Shown here one piece after another: positions 13,175-20,727 of a stretch of DNA of 30,416 bases. The position numbers were made by a program, and so were the translations under genes. This DNA comes from a virus. Numbering within the stretch: position 1 is the first letter of the stretch; each line of letters begins with the position of its first letter. The stretch lies in the IMG/VR virus record IMGVR_UViG_3300006735_000135, positions 1 through 30,416 of that record. One strand, given 5' to 3'. The notes beneath the pieces are model-generated. The model saw only the letters and a program-made list of their open reading frames with translations. It ran no database searches and was not told the DNA's origin.

Positions 13175-15028
13175 CTAAAATATCTCACAAGACCCACCAG
13201 CACATGCTAGTTCGCCTGATAGATTTGTATCGTCTTGTTCTTCTCTAATTAGATCCAAATTAATAGTTTTTAAGTAAGGTAATAAACTTTCGTACTCCTC
13301 TCTTGTACAATCAGTAAAAGGTGCCTGTACGTACGAGTGATCAGAGTGAGGCAATACAGATAATCCATTATAATGTTTTCTGTTAAGCCACATCCATTCT
13401 CCAACCGCTTTCCATTCGTTTGGTTTTATTGTTACAGTAGCAGAAACATTATGTGTATTGTGGCCAGTTTGGTGTCCTCCTTTGATCCAAGATGTGCTAA
13501 TATGCTTTACCCTCTTGAGAAGTTCCAAAGCACTCTCGTGGCGTGTTATGGCCCCTTGTGGCGCTTTCTGAGGCACTTTAATTATCGCTGTATCATGTGG
13601 GCGAAATTTATCGTCCTCAACAAGTTCTGGTATGTTTTCTAACAAATAAGAATATATAGCCTCATTTTTTCCTACGCGGATTCTGCGTATATAGTGATCA
13701 TTATGCCACGCATGGATTCCGCTTGAAGTACCAAGTGTAAGAGAGGTTGTCCCAGCCGGCTTTACACAAGTGGTTCTCGCCGCTGGTTTGATTCCAATTT
13801 GCATGGCGATTCTTCGATTTTCTCTCTTCACTATCAATGAAGCGGCAGTTAAATCTAGGCCCAATACACCACCAGAAGCAATGCCTGTCATTGAGACACC
13901 TATAAGAGCATCTTTTTCAGTGTTTCTCTGCCATACAGGTCTAAGATAATGAAAATCTGTGTAGGATGCTTGTAAAGTTCCTATGAAGGTTGCTGCTCTA
14001 ACTCTTTCTTCTAACTCTTCTTGTGTTTTAACGTCGCTGACGTTAACCTCGGTGAGATTACAAAACTGATATGGTCTCAAGCCTATTTCACAACAGGGAT
14101 TTGTCCCCCAGTCTTTGTCGTTGGAAAAATAGAATCCCGGCTCACCGCTTCCAGATTCACGAACTCTATCCCAGATAGACATAAAAGTGCTCCGGTCAAT
14201 ACGATGCCGCATAAGGACAACAGAATTATTAGCTCTTCCTCTCTGAGGGTTGAGTTCCCACCAGTTTCCAGCCTTTGCTGACAGCATCTCTTCATCGTCA
14301 GCCGAAAATAAAGAGATAAGAGCGGCCCGGCGAATACCGCCAGCCAAAACCGCATCCGCAATGTAGCAGATGATATCATGAACTTCAATAGGGGTAAGTT
14401 GTTCTCCGTCGTCTTTTTCATCTAAAATTCCTTCTATTTTTACTAAACACTCTTTAAGTGGTTGTGGGCCCGGTGCTTTACCTCCGGAAGTTACTAATCG
14501 AGCACCCTTCGGGCGAATGTCACTAAAATCAAAACGAAGGCGGGAGGTGCCCTTGAAGTAGGAAGCAATCAGAGCCTTCACAGAATCTGCCCAACCTTCA
14601 ATTGAGTCTCCAACAAGAAACCTTCGACTTCGTTTTGATGGTCTTCTTATCTCTGGTAGTTTTTCTATGTGATGTTTTTGTACAGAAAAACCAACACCAG
14701 TGCCTCCCAACAGTAGGAACATTATCTCAGAAAAAACGTGATAATTATCTACCGGACAGAAAGCACAATTAAAAATACGATTTGGTGAAACTTCAATCGG
14801 TTTCCCACCGAATTGCATGCTTCTCATAGATGGAAGCACTTTCTTATCATACACATAATCATATGCTTTTCTAATCTCCGGCGATAGTGATGGGAATTTT
14901 TTAATATGCATGTTCATATTTCTACTCACCAACTCGCGCCAGTTCTCTCTTCTATTTTCGCTCTCTATGTACCGCGCATACTTCATATGTACGGTGATGT
15001 CTGATAAAATCTTTTTTTCTAAGTCCAT
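13175..15028 (-). CDS. nrdJ: Adenosylcobalamin-dependent (class II) ribonucleoside-triphosphate reductase
   Basis: A 617-residue enzyme reducing ribonucleotides to deoxyribonucleotides with a cobalamin-generated thiyl radical. Landmarks: NRIFNCAFCPVDN near 85-95 (first redox Cys), the LLLGGTGVGFSVQ loop, NPCCEIGL near 310-317 (radical and redox Cys plus the catalytic Glu), CNLTEVNVSD, and the TTCVKPAGTTSLTLGTSSGIHA phosphate-binding region. The tail ACAGGSCEIF carries the C-terminal cysteine pair. It is shorter than the roughly 740-residue Lactobacillus enzyme. GTG at 15040 also opens the frame and overlaps the upstream stop, but ATG at 15028 has GAGG and is preferred. It needs host-supplied B12. 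Confidence 0.95.
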   Translation of the reverse strand: MDLEKKILSDITVHMKYARYIESENRRENWRELVSRNMNMHIKKFPSLSPEIRKAYDYVYDKKVLPSMRSMQFGGKPIEVSPNRIFNCAFCPVDNYHVFSEIMFLLLGGTGVGFSVQKHHIEKLPEIRRPSKRSRRFLVGDSIEGWADSVKALIASYFKGTSRLRFDFSDIRPKGARLVTSGGKAPGPQPLKECLVKIEGILDEKDDGEQLTPIEVHDIICYIADAVLAGGIRRAALISLFSADDEEMLSAKAGNWWELNPQRGRANNSVVLMRHRIDRSTFMSIWDRVRESGSGEPGFYFSNDKDWGTNPCCEIGLRPYQFCNLTEVNVSDVKTQEELEERVRAATFIGTLQASYTDFHYLRPVWQRNTEKDALIGVSMTGIASGGVLGLDLTAASLIVKRENRRIAMQIGIKPAARTTCVKPAGTTSLTLGTSSGIHAWHNDHYIRRIRVGKNEAIYSYLLENIPELVEDDKFRPHDTAIIKVPQKAPQGAITRHESALELLKRVKHISTSWIKGGHQTGHNTHNVSATVTIKPNEWKAVGEWMWLNRKHYNGLSVLPHSDHSYVQAPFTDCTREEYESLLPYLKTINLDLIREEQDDTNLSGELACAGGSCEIF

Positions 15029-15036
15029 AATTTCCC

Positions 15037-16395
15037 TCACTTTGCTGATATTTCTTGATATTTTTTCTTTAGCAGTGTCAAAGCATCTGCTGTAGACTGT
15101 ATAGAGTCTACGTCCTCGTCTCTATTTAGTATTTTGATGGTCACATCAGACCAATCTACAAAAGACTGGAAGACCATACCATCTGGGCCATTTCTATTCT
15201 TCGCCACAAAAAGACGACCTTTGTTAGCGGCCTTATCCTGTATAGTGCGAGACAATGAGAATATAAAATCCGCTACGAAACATTTATTAAATGCCTCAGA
15301 TATGGCTTCCATAGTAATGACCTCTGCGTTTAGGCCACTTCTGTTTGTTTGTGAAGCAGTCCACACAGGTATTTCATAAATTTGTGCCAAACCTCTTAGC
15401 CCTTCATAGGTTTCTTCAAGTTCATGTCGTTTTTCAGACGAAGACCTTGATGGTTTTAATAGGTCGGCATAATCTACCAGAACCATATCCGGATATATTC
15501 CTCTTTTCTTTAGTTTTTCTATATGATTCTTTATTGTCTGTACTGAGGCTGACTTGGTAGGGTATTCCTTAATGATTAGAGACCCTTCTATATCTTTTAT
15601 TTTATCGATAATCTCTTCTTTTCTAGTCTTATGATCAGACAAAGGTACACCAGTCAAGCAAGAATCAAATCTCATGCCGACCACCTTGTCTTTTAATTCC
15701 AAGGTATAATACACTACTGTTTTTCCAATCTTGAGTGCTTCTGCTGCGAGATGGACAAGAACCATTGACTTTCCAGCGCCAGTAGGAGCAATAACAACAC
15801 CAAGTTCATTCTTGCCAAGACCCCCTTTACATATTTCATCCATACGGTTCCACCCTGTGGTTGTTGGATCTCTGGAGATGATTTCAAATCTGGACAACGC
15901 ATCCTTGTGATACTCATGACCATAGTTGTTGTCTGTGCCTAGTTTTAGAGCATCTTGGATAACCTTCTCAATCTCATTAAAGGACGATGTTTTCAATAGT
16001 GCTACCGATTTCATCATTGCTCCTTTGAGAACTTGTTTTCTACAGAAATCTATCGCTTTTTCCTTGATATACTCATCACCCACAACCCCATCAGAGGATC
16101 TTATTCGAGCGTAAAAATCTCTAACTTGTTTAGTCGTGGTCTTATCATGATGATTCAATTCTGTTCTTAACAGAGAAATCATAATTTCATGATTGGGATG
16201 TTGTTGCCATTTGTTTCTATATGAAAGCAGTGTCTCAGTAAATATTTGTAGATATTTTTTTTCGAAAAAATTAATATCTAGAACTTCTGAAATTTGATCA
16301 CAAAATGGTCTATCTTCCAGCATAAGTTGGCACATATTTTCTTGAAAACTTTTCCCGAAACGCGAAAATGTCTCCTGATTATTATTAATATTCAT
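15037..16395 (-). CDS. Replicative DNA helicase, DnaB/T4 gp41 type
   Basis: A 452-residue hexameric helicase. Residues 1-170 are a helical N-terminal domain. The RecA-like motor begins at TTTGWNRMDEICKGGLGKNEL. Walker A is APTGAGKS at 203-210, TVVYYTLEL is the H1a region, and DMVLVDYADLL near 300 is Walker B. WTASQTNRSG near 343 is motif H3 with the sensor Gln, and LFVAKNRNGPDG is the H4 region with the arginine finger area. The gene has its own promoter and the TGGAGGACAAATG start. It unwinds DNA at the phage fork. It ends at or just before the ribonucleotide reductase start. No primase is in the window. Confidence 0.93.
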   Translation of the reverse strand: MNINNNQETFSRFGKSFQENMCQLMLEDRPFCDQISEVLDINFFEKKYLQIFTETLLSYRNKWQQHPNHEIMISLLRTELNHHDKTTTKQVRDFYARIRSSDGVVGDEYIKEKAIDFCRKQVLKGAMMKSVALLKTSSFNEIEKVIQDALKLGTDNNYGHEYHKDALSRFEIISRDPTTTGWNRMDEICKGGLGKNELGVVIAPTGAGKSMVLVHLAAEALKIGKTVVYYTLELKDKVVGMRFDSCLTGVPLSDHKTRKEEIIDKIKDIEGSLIIKEYPTKSASVQTIKNHIEKLKKRGIYPDMVLVDYADLLKPSRSSSEKRHELEETYEGLRGLAQIYEIPVWTASQTNRSGLNAEVITMEAISEAFNKCFVADFIFSLSRTIQDKAANKGRLFVAKNRNGPDGMVFQSFVDWSDVTIKILNRDEDVDSIQSTADALTLLKKKYQEISAK

Positions 16396-16416
16396 TTGTC
16401 CTCCAGTGTGTTATTA

Positions 16417-16444
16417 ATTATAACATTTTTTTTTGATTTGTCAA
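16417..16444 (-). promoter_or_regulatory. Sigma70-type promoter for the helicase unit
   Basis: TTGACA (16439-16444), a 16-bp A-rich spacer and perfect TATAAT (16417-16422) on the minus strand, followed by TGGAGGACAAATG. Confidence 0.85.
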
Positions 16445-16453
16445 TTATCTTGA

Positions 16454-17404
16454 TTATCTTTTTATATTTTTCATGTTCGCGATTAGATTATCGAAATTAA
16501 TGTATGCGCAGTCATCCTCAAATAACATTTTTAAAAAATTTAACTTCGAAAAGTCAGGTTCGAACTGTATTATTGAATTATCTATATATATCCTGTTGAT
16601 AGGTCTAATATTAGGGCTGTACAATTGCATGATTTTATAATTATTTTTTACCAAATTGGCAGACTTGATAATGTTTTCATGTAATTTAAGCCTTTTTGCT
16701 TGCATTGTACAAGTTGTAACAATCTTTTCGCAATCGTGTTCTTCTTCATTAGCCATGAATGGAAACCTTTTAGCAATTGTCTTAAGCCCAACACCAGACA
16801 CTCCCGGTAAGTTATCGCTTGGGTCTCCAGCAATGGCACGAGCAAGGGCAAAATTGTTAGGGTGTATCTTGAACTCGTCAAGAATAGTTTGTTTTGTAAC
16901 CAATTTATCTTGGATGGGTCTATAGATAGACGTGTACTTATCGCACAGTTGAAAAAAGTCTTTATCGGAAGAAACAATGATTTTATCCCACCCTCCGTAA
17001 TAAGGGTGCCGTGCTCCATAAGCGATAACATCATCGGCTTCAACATAATCGATAGTGGTTTGAATGACTGGTAATTCATTTAAGTACTCCATCAGCCTAA
17101 TAAGTTGATAGGCTTTGTTCTTTGTTTGTTCTTCAGGTGACAACTCAATTAACCTGCGGTTAAACCTTATAGGGCCTCTACCCTCTTTGTATTCCTTGTT
17201 AAGAGCCCTCTTTCTTTGAGAGCCCTCATTACCATCCCATGCTATTATCACTTCTTGAGGATTAAATTTCTTAACAACCTTTTGAAGAGATTTTAGAAAA
17301 CCGATACAACCACCTATTGGGTTTCCATGCTTATCCATTTGGGGGTTCACGATATAACTGCGGATAAACATATTCAGTCCATCGATAAACATAACTTTGC
17401 TCAT
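16454..17404 (-). CDS. 5'-3' exonuclease / RNase H of the FEN family
   Basis: A 316-residue structure-specific nuclease of the PolA N-terminal/T4 RNase H type, which removes RNA primers and flaps. Metal-binding acidic residues line up: D8 (MFIDGLNM), D57 (AWDGNEG), E122/D124/D125 (VEADDV), D147/D149 (SSDKDF), and D194/D197 (GDPSDN). GVSGVGLKTIAKRF at 201-214 is the helix-three-turn-helix DNA-binding element. The arch region carries basic residues (QRKRALNKEYKEGRG). ATG at 17404 overlaps the stop of a 51-residue ORF (ATGA) and is preceded by TGGAGGAA. Confidence 0.93.
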   Translation of the reverse strand: MSKVMFIDGLNMFIRSYIVNPQMDKHGNPIGGCIGFLKSLQKVVKKFNPQEVIIAWDGNEGSQRKRALNKEYKEGRGPIRFNRRLIELSPEEQTKNKAYQLIRLMEYLNELPVIQTTIDYVEADDVIAYGARHPYYGGWDKIIVSSDKDFFQLCDKYTSIYRPIQDKLVTKQTILDEFKIHPNNFALARAIAGDPSDNLPGVSGVGLKTIAKRFPFMANEEEHDCEKIVTTCTMQAKRLKLHENIIKSANLVKNNYKIMQLYSPNIRPINRIYIDNSIIQFEPDFSKLNFLKMLFEDDCAYINFDNLIANMKNIKR

Positions 17405-17556
17405 TTTTCCTCCATAATCTTGTAAGAGTGAGTTGACTTAGGGTAATGCCACTCCACCAATTTATTTTTATTCAGTGCTCTAAACTTTGTTGGCATATCT
17501 TCTAATAAATATCCAATAAATTCAACACCCTCGTGTTTTATTAAAATCTTTTTCAT
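17401..17556 (-). CDS. 51-residue protein of unknown function
   Basis: A short gene between a strong promoter and the exonuclease gene. The product, MKKILIKHEGVEFIGYLLED..., is basic and reads like a small beta-barrel (KKILIKHEG, EFIGYLLEDMPTKFRAL). ATG at 17556 has GAGGACATT upstream, close to the initiation region of other genes here. Its TGA overlaps the exonuclease ATG, so it is coupled to that gene. Confidence 0.75.
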   Translation of the reverse strand: MKKILIKHEGVEFIGYLLEDMPTKFRALNKNKLVEWHYPKSTHSYKIMEEK

Positions 17557-17579
17557 AATGTCCTCTTTATTATATTAAT

Positions 17580-17608
17580 AATATAACGTATCGCAAATGT
17601 TTTGTCAA
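17580..17608 (-). promoter_or_regulatory. Sigma70-type promoter for the exonuclease unit
   Basis: TTGACA (17603-17608), a 17-bp spacer and TATATT (17580-17585) on the minus strand, directly after the recA terminator. Confidence 0.85.
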
Positions 17609-17614
17609 ATAAAT

Positions 17615-17648
17615 AAATAAAAAACCCCACACTCAAAAGAGCATGGGG
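17615..17648 (-). terminator. Rho-independent terminator after uvsX/recA
   Basis: The minus strand reads CCCCATGCTC, loop TTTT, GAGTGTGGGG, then TTTTTTATTT. The arms at 17625-17648 form ten pairs with two G-T wobbles and are followed by a U-tract. It ends the ssb-FKBP-recA unit and insulates the next promoter. Confidence 0.93.
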
Positions 17649-17671
17649 AGTTATAGGTTCGGTACCAGCGC

Positions 17672-18787
17672 CTATTCTTTATCAACCTCAAAGTTCTTAC
17701 CTTCGGTGTCGAACTTCTTAATTATTTCTTCATCCATAATCTCAAAGACTAAGGATTTGAATTTTTGATCTTTTAGTTTATCTAGCCAAGAGGATGATCG
17801 GAATTTATGTTCCTTACCTTTTGAGTCGGTAAGGTAGTACCAACCACCTCCTACCCGAAAACGATCAGACTGAGATAATCTCAAGGCCTCTAACCAAGAC
17901 TCTTCGTCTTGAATTCCAACCTTGCTTCCCCAAAGAATCTTAAAAGCACAAGTACGACCTTCGGTCCCAAAACGAGACTTTTCGATCTTACATTTAACCT
18001 CCGATCCAATTCGCAAACCAGTATCATCTGTAACAAACGAGGCTTTTGCTTTGCGTTTTGTAAGCCAAATACGCATCGAAGTAAAATAAACTATTGCCTT
18101 ACCGCCCGGGGCGATATACGGAGTAGTCATTTGCTCAGCCATATTGTTGGTGATATTAGTTTTTAATTGATTAATCAACAACAATGTACACTGCTGATTA
18201 GCCAAAGGGATTGTAAGTTTTGGAAAGGCCTTTGCGAAAATGCGAGGCTTTACCGCCATTGTGGACTGTGGATTATAATCTGATTCGATTTCTTTTTCTG
18301 AAGAAGTAGCAGCGATGCTATCCCAGATAAAAGGGAATTGAGTCTCAGGATATTCACCCATAAGATCCTCAATGGTTTCCAGTGTTTTCTCAACTGAGAC
18401 TGCTTGTACATACAAAAGTTCATCTGTATTAACTCCAGCATCTTTCAAGAACATTGGATCAATAGCACTTTCAGCATCAAAATAGACCACAGTGTGACCC
18501 ATTCTTTGAGCATTGGCGGCTATCTGAACTGCCATAAATGATTTGCCGGCTGAGGACAAGCCAGCAATCTCGGTGATCTTTCCAACAGGAATTCCACCAT
18601 ACTTTCCTCTACAAGTAATAGAGTCAAGCCATCTTGAACCCGTAGGGATCCAAGTTTTAACCTCCGTAGGATTATCCTGACGGAGATCATGAGCAACGTC
18701 AAGTCCGACTTTTTTGTTGACGAACTTTTTCATTGCTGAAATATCAATCTTGCCCGGTTTCTTTGTCATTTTGATTACTTTTCCCAC
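17672..18787 (-). CDS. uvsX: UvsX/RecA-type recombinase
   Basis: A 371-residue strand-exchange ATPase. Walker A is GLSSAGKS at 76-83, following VGKITEIAG. VVYFDAESAIDPMFL near 101-115 carries the catalytic Glu, FPFIWDSIAATS is Walker B, and LLLINQLKTNITNNM near 205 corresponds to RecA motif 3 and loop L2 with PGGKAIVYFTSMRIWL after it. The C-terminal part is an acidic-basic helical domain ending in an acidic tail. GTG at 18787 has AAGGAG six bases upstream, inside the FKBP gene, which it overlaps by 44 bases; ATG at 18769 is an alternative. It works with the gp32-like protein of the same operon. Confidence 0.95.
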   Translation of the reverse strand: MGKVIKMTKKPGKIDISAMKKFVNKKVGLDVAHDLRQDNPTEVKTWIPTGSRWLDSITCRGKYGGIPVGKITEIAGLSSAGKSFMAVQIAANAQRMGHTVVYFDAESAIDPMFLKDAGVNTDELLYVQAVSVEKTLETIEDLMGEYPETQFPFIWDSIAATSSEKEIESDYNPQSTMAVKPRIFAKAFPKLTIPLANQQCTLLLINQLKTNITNNMAEQMTTPYIAPGGKAIVYFTSMRIWLTKRKAKASFVTDDTGLRIGSEVKCKIEKSRFGTEGRTCAFKILWGSKVGIQDEESWLEALRLSQSDRFRVGGGWYYLTDSKGKEHKFRSSSWLDKLKDQKFKSLVFEIMDEEIIKKFDTEGKNFEVDKE

Positions 18788-19235
18788 TTTCTTCTCCTTC
18801 TGTAACGCGAGTTATAAGTTCTATTTCAAAACTTATCTTTTGTCCGGCAAGGGGGTGATTAAAGTCTACCATTATTTCCTCTTCTTCTATGGCTCTGATT
18901 TGTGCTGGGTATTGTTTGTCATCGATTGAAAACATTACGACCGATCCAATATCAGGTATCTCTTGGTCTCCTAAGGCATTTTTTTCTATCACTCTTAGTA
19001 GATCAGGATTTACTGGTCCATAGGCTTCCTCAGGCTCAATGGTAACACTCCTAGTTTCACCCGCTCTCATACCAACGATGGTCTTATTGAAAGCCGGCAA
19101 AATTGAACCATGTCCAACAATAAATTGTAATGGTTCACCTCTTTGGCGAGAATCTTCAAAAACACTTCCATCTTCTAATGTTCCAACGTAGTGTACTTTG
19201 ACCATCTCGCCTTCAACTGCTTGCATATTATACAT
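18744..19235 (-). CDS. FKBP-type peptidyl-prolyl isomerase, SlyD-like
   Basis: A 163-residue protein with a complete FKBP domain interrupted by an insert-in-flap domain as in SlyD. VKVHYVGTLEDGSVFEDS and EPLQFIVGHGSILPAFNKTIVGMRAGE give the FKBP strands and active-site loop. EEAYGPVNPDLLRVIEK begins the insert domain and VDFNHPLAGQKISFEIELI returns to FKBP. The tail is acidic rather than His-rich, so metal storage as in E. coli SlyD is unlikely. The open frame reaches 19289, but ATG at 19235 has AAAGGAGA and starts right at the domain. It lies between ssb and uvsX, overlapping the latter. Confidence 0.93.
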   Translation of the reverse strand: MYNMQAVEGEMVKVHYVGTLEDGSVFEDSRQRGEPLQFIVGHGSILPAFNKTIVGMRAGETRSVTIEPEEAYGPVNPDLLRVIEKNALGDQEIPDIGSVVMFSIDDKQYPAQIRAIEEEEIMVDFNHPLAGQKISFEIELITRVTEGEESGKSNQNDKETGQD

Positions 19236-19315
19236 AATCTCTCCTTTTAAAAAGACCACCATTTTTTCACTCGGGCTGGTGGCCGCCACCCATATAGAAC
19301 AAGGAGGACTATGGC

Positions 19316-20083
19316 TTATTCATCGTTCATAAATTTTTCAAATTGCTTGTCGACATCCGAGGATCTTTGTGTGTACTTTGAAGTTTCACTAGATCTGTTT
19401 TCGGAGGACGTATCGGAAGATAAGAAGTCATCTAAGATTGCTTGCATATCTTCAGTGGTTTTTCTTTCAAAAATACCAGCGATATCAGGTACCGATTCTA
19501 AAAGTGAATCGCAATCGCTGACCGCTTCATCACAAAGAACACTCGGACGCCGACGAGGCTTAAGGGTGGTCTTAGGGAAAGACCCCGGGGTCCCGGGAAC
19601 ATCATAATTCAAAACAATATCAGTTCCAGTATCAGGATCCGTTACGTCTCCATAATCAGGGTCGAGGACATAACCCAGTAAGGTTTCGTATGCGGTCTTT
19701 CCATAAGCCCAAATCTTTACTCCCTCGGATTCTTTTCCTCGAACAAGAATTGGTGAATAATAACGCTTTCGAACAAAAAGTTTTTTCGCTTCTGATTTGA
19801 TCGCAGCGTCATCATTTTCGACACCATCTCTCCACAGTTTAGAAGCAAAGTCACAGATTGGACAGTCTTCACCATGATTCTTTTTAGGACATAGTAATCC
19901 GGGATTTTTACCTACATTATAATGGAAGTGAAACTCCTTGAACGGATCTCCATCTTGTGTAGGAAGTATACGAATTGTCTGGTCTCCTTGAGACGGTCTC
20001 CATTTCGTATTGTTAGTTTGACCTTTGTTGCCAGTTTTAGATGCGTTAAGTTTGGCTCGCATCGCTTCAATATTTATAGCCAT
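19316..20083 (-). CDS. Single-stranded DNA-binding protein, T4 gp32-like
   Basis: A 255-residue protein. A basic N-terminus (about 1-20) suits cooperative self-binding. The core has TKWRPSQGDQTIRILPT, then FHFHYNVGKN, and a candidate zinc site C65-x4-H70-x3-C74-x2-C77 (LLCPKKNHGEDCPIC), as in gp32-type proteins. KLFVRKRYYSPILVRG and KIWAYGKTAYETLLGY supply the OB-fold strands and aromatics. The C-terminus is Ser/Asp/Glu-rich and acidic, ending FEKFMNDE, as expected for partner recruitment. ATG at 20083 has TTAGGAG seven bases upstream; the frame is open nine codons further. It is first in the unit with FKBP and UvsX. Confidence 0.9.
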   Translation of the reverse strand: MAINIEAMRAKLNASKTGNKGQTNNTKWRPSQGDQTIRILPTQDGDPFKEFHFHYNVGKNPGLLCPKKNHGEDCPICDFASKLWRDGVENDDAAIKSEAKKLFVRKRYYSPILVRGKESEGVKIWAYGKTAYETLLGYVLDPDYGDVTDPDTGTDIVLNYDVPGTPGSFPKTTLKPRRRPSVLCDEAVSDCDSLLESVPDIAGIFERKTTEDMQAILDDFLSSDTSSENRSSETSKYTQRSSDVDKQFEKFMNDE

Positions 20084-20146
20084 AGTAGTTCTCCTAATTG
20101 TTAAGTACACGACAGGGTTTTAACCATATCGTTGGTTTGTTTTTTA

Positions 20147-20166
20147 TTGTGAAAATTAACTCACAA
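20147..20166 (-). promoter_or_regulatory. Inverted repeat in the ssb leader, possible operator or RNA hairpin
   Basis: TTGTGA, eight bases, TCACAA, a perfect 6-bp inverted repeat placed just after the -10 box at the expected transcription start of the gp32-like gene. It could bind a repressor as DNA or form a weak 5' hairpin in the RNA. T4 gp32 is known to repress its own translation through a leader structure. Confidence 0.5.
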
Positions 20167-20170
20167 TTAT

Positions 20171-20199
20171 AATATAACACGTTTTTTAAACCGTGTCAA
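20171..20199 (-). promoter_or_regulatory. Sigma70-type promoter for the ssb-FKBP-uvsX unit
   Basis: TTGACA (20194-20199), a 17-bp spacer and TATATT (20171-20176) on the minus strand. The leader is about 80 bases, longer than at the other promoters here. Confidence 0.88.
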
Positions 20200-20247
20200 G
20201 TAAAAAGTGAACATTTTTTTACGGAAAATGAACAAAAACCGTAAGGG

Positions 20248-20502
20248 CTAACCTTTAATTGTCACACTACGGTTGGACATAGAAACGTTACCGATAAGAG
20301 TATTGTAATTAAATGTACGGTACTGTCCTTTATCAACATCAAAGACAGTTTCAAAGCCGGGCTGTAATTTTCGAACTCGACTGTGAAGACTAGTGATTGA
20401 TTTTGGCAAATCAGGCATTTTGATAAAGTTCATTGTACGCTTTTCGCCTCTTTTAGTAGTGAATGTGCCAGTGTATACTGGAAATTGTTGTGTGATGCTC
20501 AT
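20248..20502 (-). CDS. 84-residue basic beta-rich protein of unknown function
   Basis: MSITQQFPVYTGTFTTKRGEKRTMNFIKM... contains strand-like segments and many basic residues (RGEKR, SRVRKLQPG), and ends in VSMSNRSVTIKG. This suggests a small nucleic-acid-binding barrel, but I do not recognise the family. ATG at 20502 follows AAAAGGAGAA, and the gene has its own promoter. It sits alone between the lipoprotein and the gp32-like gene. Confidence 0.75.
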   Translation of the reverse strand: MSITQQFPVYTGTFTTKRGEKRTMNFIKMPDLPKSITSLHSRVRKLQPGFETVFDVDKGQYRTFNYNTLIGNVSMSNRSVTIKG

Positions 20503-20529
20503 AAATTCTCCTTTTTGTTGAACATATAT

Positions 20530-20558
20530 AATACAACCTGTTCTGGTTATATTGTCAA
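20530..20558 (-). promoter_or_regulatory. Sigma70-type promoter for the 84-residue gene
   Basis: TTGACA (20553-20558), a 17-bp spacer and TGTATT (20530-20535) followed by ATATAT. The -10 box is weaker than at the other promoters of the window. Confidence 0.75.
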
Positions 20559-20577
20559 GTATTTTTTAATACTTTTT

Positions 20578-20670
20578 TTAACCCTCGGAAGAGTCTTCAA
20601 CGACGACTTCAGATGTGTCGTCTTCTTTCTCGCCGCACCCTATAATGGTGAGCAACATTAAACTAAGCAT
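20578..20670 (-). CDS. 30-residue lipoprotein
   Basis: MLSLMLLTIIGCGEKEDDTS... is a complete miniature lipoprotein: an 11-residue hydrophobic signal, a TIIGC lipobox with Cys12, then an 18-residue strongly acidic tail ending in EDSSEG. ATG at 20670 follows AAGGAG and a strong promoter of its own. Very small phage lipoproteins such as T5 Llp block receptors against superinfection; a similar role is possible but only inferred. The short signal lacks N-terminal basic residues, which is atypical. Confidence 0.65.
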   Translation of the reverse strand: MLSLMLLTIIGCGEKEDDTSEVVVEDSSEG

Positions 20671-20698
20671 TTCATCTCCTTGCTTTGTATTATATAAT

Positions 20699-20727
20699 AA
20701 TATAACCCGTTTAGGTTATCTTGTCAA
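20699..20727 (-). promoter_or_regulatory. Sigma70-type promoter for the 30-residue lipoprotein
   Basis: TTGACA (20722-20727), a 17-bp spacer and TATATT (20699-20704) on the minus strand. The -35 box overlaps the stop region of the tubulin-like gene. Confidence 0.85.

Noticed and set aside
20147-20166. CRP binding site
   Set aside because: The half-sites TGTGA and TCACA are eight bases apart instead of six, so it was kept only as an unspecified inverted repeat.
20217-20250. Terminator after the 84-residue gene
   Set aside because: TTACGG and CCGTAA can pair, but the loop is long and the stem is followed by A residues rather than a U-tract on the coding strand.
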